Part shown: positions 42,830 to 51,783 of the stretch, piece after piece
Layout of the letters: every line of letters begins with the position of its first letter
How positions within the stretch are numbered: the stretch's first letter is position 1
Assembly (NCBI GenBank): GCA_002083615.1
Contig: MSXO01000008.1
Span: 62,001 to 126,000 of the forward strand
From: Proteobacteria bacterium ST_bin11
GTDB taxonomy: Bacteria > Pseudomonadota > Gammaproteobacteria > Methylococcales > Methylomonadaceae
DNA length: 64,000 nucleotides
Direction: 5' to 3'
Made by a program: the position numbers and the translations under genes
Notes under the pieces: model-generated
Told to the model about the DNA's origin: nothing
Seen by the model: the letters and a program-made list of their open reading frames with translations, nothing else
Database searches by the model: none

Positions 42830-44491
42830 ATGGGCGAAAGCTTTGCAGAGTTGTTTGAAGAGAGTTATGCCAAGACCGAAATGCGTCCTGGCGCAATGCT
42901 AATTGGTACAGTTGTTGATATCGAAAACGAATTTGTTATCGTCAGCACACAAGCCAAATCAGAAGGCGTCATTCCAAAATGGCAGTTTCTGAACGCAGAC
43001 GGTGACCTTGAAGTCAACGTTGGCGATGAAATTGAAGTTGCTCTCGATTTATTTGAAGATGGCTTAGGTGCCACCCTTCTTTCCCGTGACAAAGCCAAGA
43101 AAAGTAAAGCTTGGGCCGAACTGGAAAAAGCCTTTGAAACTCAAGAAACCATCGTTGGCCGTATTAACGGCAAAGTACGCGGCGGTTTCACAGTGGCGGT
43201 GGGTGCATTGCGTGCCTTCTTGCCAGGTTCTTTGGTGGATGTTCGTCCTATTCGTGATACCACCTTCTTGGAAAATCGCGATCTGGAATTTAAAGTTATC
43301 AAAATCGACCAAAAACGTAACAACGTGGTGTTGTCACGTCGTGCGGTCGTCGAAAGCGAGTACAGCGCAGAGCGCGAAGAGTTGGTTAAAACGCTGCAAG
43401 ACGGCGCCATCGTTACCGGTATCGTTAAAAATCTCACCGATTACGGCGCGTTTATCGATTTGGGCGGCGTAGACGGTCTGTTGCACATTACTGATATGGC
43501 ATGGCGTCGCGTACGTCACCCGTCTGAGTGCGTAGAGATCGGTCAGGAAGTTAAAGTTAAAGTCCTGAAATTCGACAAAGATAAAACCCGCGTATCGTTG
43601 GGCATGAAACAAATGGATGAAGATCCATGGCAAAACATTGCTCGTCGTTACCCAGCCGGCACACGCGTGTTCGGTAAAGTAAACAACTTGACAGATTATG
43701 GTTGCTTCGTGGAAATCGAAGAGGGCGTTGAAGGTTTGGTACACGTTTCCGAAATGGACTGGACCAACAAAAACGTCAACCCATCCAAAGTTGTCCAATT
43801 GGGCGATGAATGCGAAGTGATGGTTCTGGAAATTGACGAAGAGCGTCGTCGTATTTCGTTGGGCATGAAACAATGCCGTTCGAATCCATGGGATGAATTT
43901 GCTGCTACCCATAACAAAGGCGACAAAATCTCCGGCAAAATCAAATCGATTACCGATTTCGGTATCTTCATCGGCCTGGATGGCGGTATTGATGGTTTGG
44001 TGCATATGTCTGACATCTCCTGGAATGAGAACGACGAAGAAGCCATTCGTAATTACAAAAAAGGCGATGAAGTAGAAACCGTCATTTTGGCTGTAGATTC
44101 CGAACGCGAACGTATATCTCTGGGTATCAAACAATTGGAACAAGACCCTTTCCAAAACTACATTGCCGTGCATGAAAAAGGCAGCTTAGTTAGAGGCGTT
44201 ATTAAAGAAATAGATGCTAAAGGTGCGATCGTAACCTTAGCCGATAACGTCGAAGGCTATCTGCGTGCTTCAGAAATTCAACGTGATCGCGTAGAAGACG
44301 CTCGCACATTGTTGAAAGAAGGCGAAGAAATTGAAGCAAAATTTGTCGGTGTTGATAAAAAGACTAAATCTATTTCTTTGTCTATCAAAGCGAAAGACGT
44401 CGAAGAAGAGTCTAATGCTATTAAAGATTACTCGTCACAAAACGCTGGCACAGCCACGTTAGGCGATATCTTTAAACAAATGGACAAGTAG
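42830..44491 (+). CDS. rpsA: 30S ribosomal protein S1
   Basis: A 553-residue S1 protein (E. coli: 557). ATG 42830 (MGESFAELFEESYAKTEMRPG) is chosen over an upstream TTG because it matches the family N-terminus and AAGAAG precedes it. Six S1 repeats are visible, the middle ones with GIVKNLTDYGAFIDLGGVDGLLHITDM, here shown only as its known pattern, VNNLTDYGCFVEIEEGVEGL and IKSITDFGIFIGLDGGIDGL. It binds mRNA leaders on the 30S subunit. A strong terminator follows 17 bases after the stop. Confidence 0.97.
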   Translation: MGESFAELFEESYAKTEMRPGAMLIGTVVDIENEFVIVSTQAKSEGVIPKWQFLNADGDLEVNVGDEIEVALDLFEDGLGATLLSRDKAKKSKAWAELEKAFETQETIVGRINGKVRGGFTVAVGALRAFLPGSLVDVRPIRDTTFLENRDLEFKVIKIDQKRNNVVLSRRAVVESEYSAEREELVKTLQDGAIVTGIVKNLTDYGAFIDLGGVDGLLHITDMAWRRVRHPSECVEIGQEVKVKVLKFDKDKTRVSLGMKQMDEDPWQNIARRYPAGTRVFGKVNNLTDYGCFVEIEEGVEGLVHVSEMDWTNKNVNPSKVVQLGDECEVMVLEIDEERRRISLGMKQCRSNPWDEFAATHNKGDKISGKIKSITDFGIFIGLDGGIDGLVHMSDISWNENDEEAIRNYKKGDEVETVILAVDSERERISLGIKQLEQDPFQNYIAVHEKGSLVRGVIKEIDAKGAIVTLADNVEGYLRASEIQRDRVEDARTLLKEGEEIEAKFVGVDKKTKSISLSIKAKDVEEESNAIKDYSSQNAGTATLGDIFKQMDK

Positions 44492-44508
44492 TATATAACC
44501 ATCTCCGA

Positions 44509-44541
44509 GGGTGACATGACCGGTTCGTGTCACCCTTTTTT
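44509..44541 (+). terminator. rho-independent terminator between rpsA and ihfB
   Basis: The stem GGGTGACA (44509-44516) with TGTCACCC (44528-44535) and an 11-base loop is followed by six T. It separates rpsA from ihfB, so ihfB expression depends on read-through or on a promoter within the short gap. Confidence 0.92.
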
Positions 44542-44559
44542 GATTATTCAGGGCTGGAT

Positions 44560-44865
44560 GTGACGAAATCAGAATTGATAGAGATGCTGGCACGAAAGCA
44601 GCCTCATCTCGCGCTTAAAGATGTTGAATTGGCAGTCAGATGCGTTGTTGACCACTTGAGCGATACCTTGGCAAGTGGTGATAGGATAGAAATTAGAGGT
44701 TTTGGCAGTTTTTCCTTACACCATCGTTCAGCACGATTGGGACGTAACCCCAAGACTGGCGACTCAGTATCCTTAACAGAAAAGCACGTGCCGCATTTTA
44801 AACCGGGTAAAGAATTGCGGGATATGGTTGATGCCTCCCGGGAGAAATTCAAAATTGTCGATTGA
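44560..44865 (+). CDS. ihfB: integration host factor beta subunit
   Basis: A 101-residue HU/IHF-family protein that bends DNA as a heterodimer with IHF alpha. The GTG at 44560 (MTKSELIEMLARKQPHL) matches the usual IhfB N-terminus; an upstream in-frame GTG at 44527 falls inside the rpsA terminator hairpin and is rejected. It has the signatures GDRIEIRGFGSFSLHHR and GRNPKTGDSV, where the Pro of the minor-groove arm intercalates, and KHVPHFKPGKEL. It sits after rpsA as in other gammaproteobacteria. Confidence 0.94.
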   Translation: MTKSELIEMLARKQPHLALKDVELAVRCVVDHLSDTLASGDRIEIRGFGSFSLHHRSARLGRNPKTGDSVSLTEKHVPHFKPGKELRDMVDASREKFKIVD

Positions 44866-45033
44866 CGATAAATAGTCAATCAATTATAGCAACGCAACCC
44901 ACCCAAAACGGGGCTGGCGTTTGACACTAGATTATTTTCGAGTGGTGGCACCTCCGCCATTCATAAAATATTGCCCCATAGCTAATTAGGCGCCAGTAAA
45001 GGACCTAAGCAGAATTTATCAGGCCGGTTGCTA

Positions 45034-45993
45034 GTGAGCTTATTTGATCATCATTACAGCTATGATCCTGGCTATGGCTACAGTCTAGACGATTTATTAA
45101 GTGTTCCTGCCCCGCAAGAGCCCGTCGACTTTTGCCGGTTTTGGCGAAACAAATATCAAAAAGCCCTAACGGTCTACCCGCAATTCTCTGAGAGCTACCA
45201 AGGCTTGCGTGCCGGTTACCGTGTTTATGACATCCGTTATCAGTCTACCGACGGTTTTCAGATAGCCGGTTGGCTACTTGAGCCGGATGCGCAACCCATT
45301 ACTAGAAGCATTGTGGTAGGCCATGGTTATGGCGGCAGAGATCAGCCCGATTTTCATCTCACCATAGCAGGCGCGGCCTTACTTTTTCCTTGCTTTCGCG
45401 GCATATCTCGTAGCCGTTGCGAACGCTTGCCGGAACAACCTAATCAGCATGTTATACAAGGAGTCGACGACCCAAATCGCTATGTGATCGGTGGGTGCGT
45501 TGAAGATCTATGGCTGGCAGTGTCCGTTTTAATTGAACGTTATCCTCAAACCTCGGATAAGATCGGCTACATGGGTATTAGCTTCGGTGGCGGAATCGGG
45601 GCGTTGGCGGCTCCTTGGGATGCAAGGATCAAGCGTGTGCACTTAAATGTGCCCACCTTCGGCAATCAGCCCTTGCGCTTAAGCTTACCCAGTAGCGGCA
45701 GTGCCGCAGCGCTTAAAGCATATAGTCAACACCATCGTAAAGTATTTGACACATTATGCTATTACGATGCTGCTATTTCGGCGCGCTATGCAATACAGCC
45801 CTTACATGCCGCAGTCGCTTTGTTCGATCCCGTTGTAGCGCCACCAGGCCAGTTTGCAATATACAATGCTTGGGCGGAAGACAAAACTTTGTTTGTCTTG
45901 GATGCGGGGCATTTCAACTATCCCCGCCAACAAGATCAAGAGCGGCAATTGATTGCGGAGCTGCAAAGCTTTTTCGGAGAATCGTCGCTTTAA
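45034..45993 (+). CDS. acetyl xylan esterase (AXE1)-family hydrolase
   Basis: A 319-residue alpha/beta hydrolase of the AXE1/cephalosporin deacetylase family. A GTG (45034) or TTG (45028) start is used. It has DFCRFWRNKYQKAL, the oxyanion region GHGYGGRDQPD, RGISRSRCERLPEQP, the nucleophile Ser in MGISFGGGIG, an Asp in ALFDPVVAPPGQFAIYNAW and a His in DAGHFNYP. Members deacetylate sugars or other small esters. No signal peptide is seen, so it is cytoplasmic. A second esterase starts 3 bases after its stop, so the two form a unit. Confidence 0.85.
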   Translation: MSLFDHHYSYDPGYGYSLDDLLSVPAPQEPVDFCRFWRNKYQKALTVYPQFSESYQGLRAGYRVYDIRYQSTDGFQIAGWLLEPDAQPITRSIVVGHGYGGRDQPDFHLTIAGAALLFPCFRGISRSRCERLPEQPNQHVIQGVDDPNRYVIGGCVEDLWLAVSVLIERYPQTSDKIGYMGISFGGGIGALAAPWDARIKRVHLNVPTFGNQPLRLSLPSSGSAAALKAYSQHHRKVFDTLCYYDAAISARYAIQPLHAAVALFDPVVAPPGQFAIYNAWAEDKTLFVLDAGHFNYPRQQDQERQLIAELQSFFGESSL

Positions 45994-45996
45994 GCT

Positions 45997-46725
45997 ATGA
46001 ATCGCGAATATCACCACTGGTACAGTCCGCGCTTGGGGCGCGATATGGAGTTCTTGGTTTTTGGTCACGCAGGAGCCAAGGTACTGATTTTTCCAACGCG
46101 CGATGGTCGTTTTTACGAGTACGAAAATCTCGGTATTGTCGAACGGTTGCGCAATAAGATTGAAGCCGGACACTTACAGCTTTACTGTGTCGACAGTATT
46201 GATCACGAAACATTTTACTGTTTTTGGCGGCGCCCGAAAGACCGTATTCAGCGGCACATGTTTTTTGAAGATTATATATTGAACGAAATCATGCCGTTCA
46301 TGGCTTTAAAAAACCCACATCCCTGTATTATTGCTCACGGCTGCAGTTTAGGCGGTTATCATGCTGCCAACATTGCTTTCCGGCATCCGCATCTGTTTAA
46401 AAAATTAGTCGCATTTTCTGGTCGTTTCGATTTGACATTGGAGGTAGAGTGTTTTAGGAATCTGTTCGACGGCTATTACGACGATCATGTTTACTTCCAC
46501 ACCCCGACCCACTTCTTACCCAATCTTAATTGCGCAACGCAATTGACGCATCTGCAGCGCATGGAAATTACCTTGGTAATTGGTAAGGAAGATCCTTTTT
46601 TGCATAACAACCATAAACTAAGTCAAATTTTGGCTGCCAAGGGGGTTCCGCATGCGTTATATGAATGGGAAGGTCGGGCGCATCAAGGGCATTATTGGCG
46701 CAGAATGGCCCCGCTTTACGTTTGA
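45997..46725 (+). CDS. putative esterase (esterase D / PF00756 type)
   Basis: A 242-residue alpha/beta hydrolase with the nucleophile elbow GCSLGGYHA (Ser near residue 114). It also has FPTRDGRFYEYENLGIVE, LYCVDSIDHETFYC, the acid in IGKEDPFL and the His in GRAHQGHYW. Proteins of this type are often annotated as esterases near polysaccharide or cyclic-di-GMP genes; the substrate is unknown. It is coupled to the AXE1-like gene (3-base gap), which suggests they act on the same compound or its acyl groups. Confidence 0.85.
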   Translation: MNREYHHWYSPRLGRDMEFLVFGHAGAKVLIFPTRDGRFYEYENLGIVERLRNKIEAGHLQLYCVDSIDHETFYCFWRRPKDRIQRHMFFEDYILNEIMPFMALKNPHPCIIAHGCSLGGYHAANIAFRHPHLFKKLVAFSGRFDLTLEVECFRNLFDGYYDDHVYFHTPTHFLPNLNCATQLTHLQRMEITLVIGKEDPFLHNNHKLSQILAAKGVPHALYEWEGRAHQGHYWRRMAPLYV

Positions 46726-46862
46726 GAGGCTTTCAATTTAACTTAGTTATACCTGCGCCATGCTGATTTATAGATGAGTGGCAGAATAGAGGAACTGGGA
46801 AGTGCGTATTGGTGCGCACTTTTTCTGCAAAAACTGCTAGTCTTGTTAGCTTGTTTAAGTAG

Positions 46863-47996
46863 GTGGGGCGGAGCTTGGAACAGGATATTACGACCGATTT
46901 GCGTGTGTTGGAGAGCCATTTGGACGGAATGCTCAACCGAGTCCAGCACAATAGCCTCACCCTAAAGCGATTACAAAGTTTTGAAATGCGGCTGCTGGGC
47001 CTTAGTTCGCTGGCGGAAATGATTGAGTTCATTCTTGGCGAGGCCAAATCGCTGTTCGATCTGGACGTAATCAGTTTGTGTTTGATTGACTCAAAAAACG
47101 AAATCTCCAGTTATCTAGAGGTGGATAATTATAACTTTCGGGACAGGGAATGGCTGTTTTTGGCGAGTAGTGAATGGCAATTACGGCATAGTTTTGGCTT
47201 AACAGATCAACCGTTTCTGGGCAGCTATCAAACCAGAGTCTGCGAAAAGTTTTTTTCGGAATCCAATCAGCAGAAACCGGCTTCAGTGGTGATCGCGCCG
47301 CTAATTCGTCGGGATAGGTACCTAGGGTCTTTGAATCTAGGGAGCTATCATAGTGAGCGCTTCATTCAAGGCATGGCCACCGATTTTGTCGAACATATTG
47401 CTTCGGTCATTAGTATTTGTCTGGAAAACAATTTAAACGTCGAGACAATGCGCCGAACTAGTTTGGTCGATCCTTTGACCGGCGTGAACAATCGGCGTTT
47501 TTTGGAACAGCGTATAGAGGAAGAACTGGATCGCAGTCAACGTAATCGCGAGCCCTTGTCCTGTCTATTTTTGGATATCGATTTTTTCAAACGCATCAAC
47601 GACGGTTTTGGGCATCAAGCGGGGGATCATGTGCTAGCGCTGGTGGCCGGTAGTATAAAGAAGTTGCTGCGAAATAACGATGTACTCGCCCGCTATGGCG
47701 GCGAGGAATTCGTGGCTTTACTCTCGCAAAGTGGTGAGAACATAGCCTCTGAAATTGCCGAGCGGATTCGCGCAAGCATTGCCAATTTACAGGTGGAATT
47801 CGCCGATCATGCGATACCGGTGACCATTTCAATCGGCGTCGCGACTTACCAACCCGGTCGGGTACAGAAAAAACCGGTTGCTGATATTGCTCTGCACTTA
47901 GTGCAGACCGCTGATAACGCTTTGTACGAAGCCAAACGTAAAGGCAGGAACCGGGTTGAAAACGGTGGATTGGTCTTGGTTCTGGAACCTGATTAG
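46863..47996 (+). CDS. diguanylate cyclase with DUF484-type sensor domain
   Basis: A 377-residue protein with an N-terminal DUF484 (GAF-like) domain, seen in LEQDITTDLRVLESHLDGML, SLAEMIEFILGEAKSLFDLDVISLCLID and GSLNLGSYHSERF. A GGDEF domain follows with TGVNNRRFLEQRIEEEL, FLDIDFFKRINDGFGHQAGD and the intact active site YGGEEFVALL, so it should make cyclic di-GMP. Starts are possible at GTG 46863 or TTG 46875; the second has GGGGCGGAGC before it. It follows the two esterase genes and its stop overlaps that of the convergent galE by 2 bases. Confidence 0.9.
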   Translation: MGRSLEQDITTDLRVLESHLDGMLNRVQHNSLTLKRLQSFEMRLLGLSSLAEMIEFILGEAKSLFDLDVISLCLIDSKNEISSYLEVDNYNFRDREWLFLASSEWQLRHSFGLTDQPFLGSYQTRVCEKFFSESNQQKPASVVIAPLIRRDRYLGSLNLGSYHSERFIQGMATDFVEHIASVISICLENNLNVETMRRTSLVDPLTGVNNRRFLEQRIEEELDRSQRNREPLSCLFLDIDFFKRINDGFGHQAGDHVLALVAGSIKKLLRNNDVLARYGGEEFVALLSQSGENIASEIAERIRASIANLQVEFADHAIPVTISIGVATYQPGRVQKKPVADIALHLVQTADNALYEAKRKGRNRVENGGLVLVLEPD

Positions 47997-49039
47997 TTAT
48001 AACCGTTGGGATTGTTTTTCTGCCAACGCCAGGTATCCGTGATCATTTGTTTTAAATCCCGCTCGGCTTTCCAGCCAATTTTTTCTTCCGCCAGACTCGG
48101 ATCAGCGTAACAGGCTGCAACATCGCCGGCTCTGCGTGGCGCGATTTTATAAGGTACTGGCTGACCGGTGACTTCCATGAAAGTATTAACCATTTCCAGC
48201 ACGCTGTAGCCGTTGCCCGTGCCTAAATTAATCGCATCGCATACTGCGGTATCGGCGGTTTTACCAAGCAGGTATTGCAAGGCTTTGATATGGCCCTGCG
48301 CAAGATCCACTACATGAATGTAATCCCGTACACCAGTCCCGTCCTTGGTAGAGTAATCATCGCCGAATACTGAGAGTACCGGTAATTTGCCAATAGCGAC
48401 TTGCGACAAAAACGGCATCAGATTGTTCGGGATGCCGTTCGGATCTTCGCCGATCAAGCCGCTGCTGTGTGCACCAATAGGGTTGAAATAACGCAGTATC
48501 GCGAATTGCCAAGGCTGGCTATCGCCGTTCAAGCTGTCCGCATGGCCGACATCGCGCAGAATTTCTTCGATAAACAGTTTGGTGCGCCCGTAAGGATTGG
48601 TGGCTTGCAGCGGGAAGTTCTCCAGAATCGGTACGCTGTGCGGATCGCCATATACGGTCGCTGACGAGCTGAACACCAATCTTTTTACCGCAAATTCGTT
48701 CATGATTTCCAACAACACTTGCGTGCCGTAGATATTGTTGCGGTAATAGCTTAATGGCTTCTGGCAAGATTCTCCAACCGCTTTTAAGCCGGCGAAATGC
48801 ACTACCGCATCGATTTTATGTGCTTTAAAAATCTCGCGCAGTGCGGCTTGGTCGGTAATGTCGGCTTGGTAAAAGCCTGGTTTTTGCGAGCTAATGGTTT
48901 CTATGCGTTTAAGCGATTCGACTTTGCTGTTGCTTAGGTTGTCGACAACGATGACGTCGAAACCGTTTTTAAGGAGCTCTACGCAGGTATGGCTACCAAT
49001 ATAGCCCGCACCGCCCGTCACCAAAATTGTGTTTTTCAT
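47993..49039 (-). CDS. galE: UDP-glucose 4-epimerase
   Basis: A 348-residue extended short-chain dehydrogenase interconverting UDP-glucose and UDP-galactose for surface polysaccharides. NAD site TGGAGYIGSHTC is at the N-terminus. VVHFAGLKAVGESCQKPL, the catalytic SSSATVYGDP with Tyr and Lys in NPYGRTKLFIEE, RYFNPIGAH and GTGVRDYIHVVDLAQGH are GalE signatures. It is the last gene of slt-fabA-fabB-ttcA-galE, 15 bases after ttcA. Its end overlaps the diguanylate cyclase stop. Confidence 0.95.
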   Translation of the reverse strand: MKNTILVTGGAGYIGSHTCVELLKNGFDVIVVDNLSNSKVESLKRIETISSQKPGFYQADITDQAALREIFKAHKIDAVVHFAGLKAVGESCQKPLSYYRNNIYGTQVLLEIMNEFAVKRLVFSSSATVYGDPHSVPILENFPLQATNPYGRTKLFIEEILRDVGHADSLNGDSQPWQFAILRYFNPIGAHSSGLIGEDPNGIPNNLMPFLSQVAIGKLPVLSVFGDDYSTKDGTGVRDYIHVVDLAQGHIKALQYLLGKTADTAVCDAINLGTGNGYSVLEMVNTFMEVTGQPVPYKIAPRRAGDVAACYADPSLAEEKIGWKAERDLKQMITDTWRWQKNNPNGYN

Positions 49040-49054
49040 CATTGCGTTCCTTGG

Positions 49055-49912
49055 TTAGCGTTCGAGGATGTCCAGTCCTGCTTCGTCCGAGACGACGCGA
49101 GTTAGACTTGCTTCGGGGTCGCGGCGCAGGCCGGCGAAATCGAATAAGCTGGCATCGGCCATTTGCGACGGCGCAATGTTTTGCAGACTCGCGAAAATGG
49201 TTTCGATACGACCGGGAAATTGTTTATCCCAGCCGTTCAGCATTTGTTTCATCGCTTTGCGCTGCAGATTTTCTTGCGAACCGCATAGATTGCAGGGAAT
49301 GATGGGGAATTGTTTGAATGCCGCGAAGCGGTTGATGTCTTTTTCTCGGCAATAGGCAAGCGGGCGAATCACGATGTTTTGTTTATCGTCACTGAGTAGT
49401 TTTGGCGGCATAGCTTTTAATTTGCCGGCGTAGAACATGTTTAGGAAGAAGGTCTCGATAATGTCGTCGCGATGGTGGCCCAACGCGATTTTGGTGATCT
49501 TATGTTCTTTGGCAAATCCATACAAAGTGCCGCGCCGCAACCGGGAACATAGGCTGCAAGTGGTTTGGCCTTCCGGGATAATGCGTTTGACGATGCTATA
49601 GGTATCGTGCTCGATGATGTGGTAGGGCACGCCTATCGATTGCAGATATTCCGGCAGCACATGTTCCGGGAAACCCGGCTGCTTCTGATCCAGATTGACC
49701 GCAATAATCTCGAAATTGATCGGTGCGGTTTTCTGCAAATTCAGCAGAATATCCAGCATCGTGTAGGAATCCTTGCCGCCTGACAGGCACACCATTACCT
49801 TGTCGTCGGGTTCTATCATGTTGAAATCGGCGATGGCTTCGCCAACGCAGCGTCTCAGGCGTTTTTGCAGCTTGTTAAACTGGGTGCGGGATTTGTGTTC
49901 TGGATCGGACAT
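49055..49912 (-). CDS. ttcA: tRNA 2-thiocytidine biosynthesis protein TtcA
   Basis: A 285-residue PP-loop ATPase that thiolates cytidine 32 of tRNA. The P-loop CLSGGKDSYTMLDIL is followed by the iron-sulfur cysteine pairs CSLCSRLRRG and CNLCGSQENLQRK. LGHHRDDIIETFFLNMFY is also family-specific. ATG 49912 (MSDPEHKSRTQ) is preferred to TTG 49948. It lies between fabB (47 bases) and galE (15 bases) on the same strand. Confidence 0.94.
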   Translation of the reverse strand: MSDPEHKSRTQFNKLQKRLRRCVGEAIADFNMIEPDDKVMVCLSGGKDSYTMLDILLNLQKTAPINFEIIAVNLDQKQPGFPEHVLPEYLQSIGVPYHIIEHDTYSIVKRIIPEGQTTCSLCSRLRRGTLYGFAKEHKITKIALGHHRDDIIETFFLNMFYAGKLKAMPPKLLSDDKQNIVIRPLAYCREKDINRFAAFKQFPIIPCNLCGSQENLQRKAMKQMLNGWDKQFPGRIETIFASLQNIAPSQMADASLFDFAGLRRDPEASLTRVVSDEAGLDILER

Positions 49913-49959
49913 GGGTGCGTTGAAAGGCGGTTGAAAAGTATGCTTCAACCGCGCTTAAT

Positions 49960-51180
49960 TTAGCCGTTATAGCGTTGGAAAATCAGCGTGGCGTTAGTGC
50001 CGCCGAAGCCGAAGCTGTTGGACATAATGGTGTTCAGCGTGACGTTATCCCGGTATTCTCTAACAATCGGAATGCCAGTCGCGCCTGGGTCGAGTTGGTT
50101 GATATTGGCGGACGCGCTCAAGAAATTTTCTTGCATCATTAGCAACGAATAAATGGCTTCGTTCACGCCGGCCGCACCTAATGCGTGTCCAGTCAGAGAT
50201 TTGGTTGAACTGACTGCAGGTACGCCATCCGCGCCAAATACTTCACGCATCGCTTCCAGCTCGCGGGTATCGCCTACCGGGGTGCTAGTGCCGTGTGCGT
50301 TGATATAGTCAATACTGTCATGAACGGTAGCTAGGGCTTGTTGCATGCAACGAATGGCGCCCTCGCCAGAAGGTTGTACCATGTCGTAGCCATCGGACGT
50401 TGCGCCGTAGCCGACTAACTCGGCATAGATTTTCGCACCGCGCGCTTTGGCGTGTTCGAGTTCTTCTATTACCAATACGCCACCGCCACCGGAAATCACA
50501 AAGCCGTCGCGGGTTTCGTCATACGGACGCGAGGCCGTGGCTGGCGTGTCATTATATTTGGAAGACAGTGCGCCCATCGCATCGAACATCACGGACATGG
50601 TCCAGTGCAGCTCTTCACCGCCGCCCGCGAAAACGATGTCTTGCTTGCCCAACTGAATCAATTCCATGGCATGGCCGATGCAGTGGGCGCTGGTAGCGCA
50701 GGCTGAACTGATGGAATAATTGACCCCTTTGATTTTGAAAGGTGTCGCCAGACAGGCGGTGTTGGTGCTGGACATGGCGCGCGTCACCATATAGGGACCG
50801 ACTTTTTTCACGCCTTTGGAACGCAGGATATCGGCGGAATCGACTAAGTTGGACGTTGACGGCCCGCCGGAACCCATCACTAAACCGGTGCGGACATTGG
50901 AAATTTGCCTATCATCCAGGCCGGAATCGGCGATAGCTTGTTCCATCGCGAGGTAATTATAGGCCGCACCATCACCCATAAAGCGTTTCGCTTTACGATC
51001 TATCGCCTCATCCAGGTCAATGTTCACAGGGCCGTGCACGTGGCTACGGAACCCCATCTCTTCATAGACAGGCGCATGGACGATACCGGAGCGGCCCATT
51101 CTCAACGAATCGATCACTTCGTCCCGGTTATTGCCGATGCTGGAAACTATCCCCAAACCTGTTACAACGACGCGTTTCAT
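49960..51180 (-). CDS. fabB: 3-oxoacyl-ACP synthase I
   Basis: A 406-residue KASI enzyme extending acyl chains, including the unsaturated intermediates made by FabA. ATG 51180 (MKRVVVTGLGIVSSIG) is preferred because AAGGA stands before it. The catalytic triad is Cys in SACATSAHCIG, His in NAHGTSTPVGD and His in LTGHALGAAG. GGGGVLVIEELEHAKARGA and SNSFGFGGTNA are typical. It follows fabA by 10 bases, the classical fabAB pair for anaerobic-type unsaturated fatty acid synthesis. Confidence 0.96.
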   Translation of the reverse strand: MKRVVVTGLGIVSSIGNNRDEVIDSLRMGRSGIVHAPVYEEMGFRSHVHGPVNIDLDEAIDRKAKRFMGDGAAYNYLAMEQAIADSGLDDRQISNVRTGLVMGSGGPSTSNLVDSADILRSKGVKKVGPYMVTRAMSSTNTACLATPFKIKGVNYSISSACATSAHCIGHAMELIQLGKQDIVFAGGGEELHWTMSVMFDAMGALSSKYNDTPATASRPYDETRDGFVISGGGGVLVIEELEHAKARGAKIYAELVGYGATSDGYDMVQPSGEGAIRCMQQALATVHDSIDYINAHGTSTPVGDTRELEAMREVFGADGVPAVSSTKSLTGHALGAAGVNEAIYSLLMMQENFLSASANINQLDPGATGIPIVREYRDNVTLNTIMSNSFGFGGTNATLIFQRYNG

Positions 51181-51190
51181 GATGGATTCC

Positions 51191-51706
51191 TTAGAAATCT
51201 TGGGTGGACGTAAACAACCCGACTCGCAAATCGGTCGCTTCATAGATTTGTTTGCCGTCGACTTCCATGGTGGCGTCGGCAATGCCCATTACCAATTTAC
51301 GTAAAATGACCCGTTTCAAGTCGATTTTGTAAGTGACTTTTTTGGCGGTTGGCAGTACTTGGCCGGTGAATTTAACCTCGCCGCAACCTAGAGCGCGACC
51401 TTTGCCGGGGCCACCCAGCCAGCATAAATAGAACCCCACCAACTGCCACATAGCGTCCAAACCGAGACAGCCGGGCATGACTGGATCGCCTTGAAAGTGG
51501 CAGTCGAAAAACCATAATTCGGGAGTAATATCCAACTCGGCGATGATTTCGCCTTTACCGTATTTACCTCCTTCATCGGAAATATGGACGATGCGGTCCA
51601 TCATCAGCATGTTGGGAAGCGGGAGCTGCGCGTTGGCCGGACCGTACAATTCGCCTCGGCCCGACATTAATAATTCTTCGCGCGTGAAACTGTGCTGCTT
51701 CTCCAT
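51191..51706 (-). CDS. fabA: 3-hydroxydecanoyl-ACP dehydratase/isomerase
   Basis: A 171-residue hot-dog fold enzyme that dehydrates 3-hydroxydecanoyl-ACP and isomerises the product to the cis-3 form, the branch point of unsaturated fatty acids. The catalytic His is in FFDCHFQGDPVMPG and the Asp in LGLDAMWQL. LPLPNMLMMDRI is the typical N-terminal part. It is coupled to fabB. Slt lies upstream on the same strand, 77 bases away. Confidence 0.96.
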   Translation of the reverse strand: MEKQHSFTREELLMSGRGELYGPANAQLPLPNMLMMDRIVHISDEGGKYGKGEIIAELDITPELWFFDCHFQGDPVMPGCLGLDAMWQLVGFYLCWLGGPGKGRALGCGEVKFTGQVLPTAKKVTYKIDLKRVILRKLVMGIADATMEVDGKQIYEATDLRVGLFTSTQDF

Positions 51707-51783
51707 CTTGATGTTTACCTGGTTGCTGGGTTCAAAAACTGCGGCATTATCTAATAACCTGCTTAAAAAATCAGCTCAATTTT

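Noticed and set aside
43334..44173. 279-codon minus-strand frame inside rpsA
   Set aside because: Antisense shadow of the repeated S1 domains; no start signal or family likeness.
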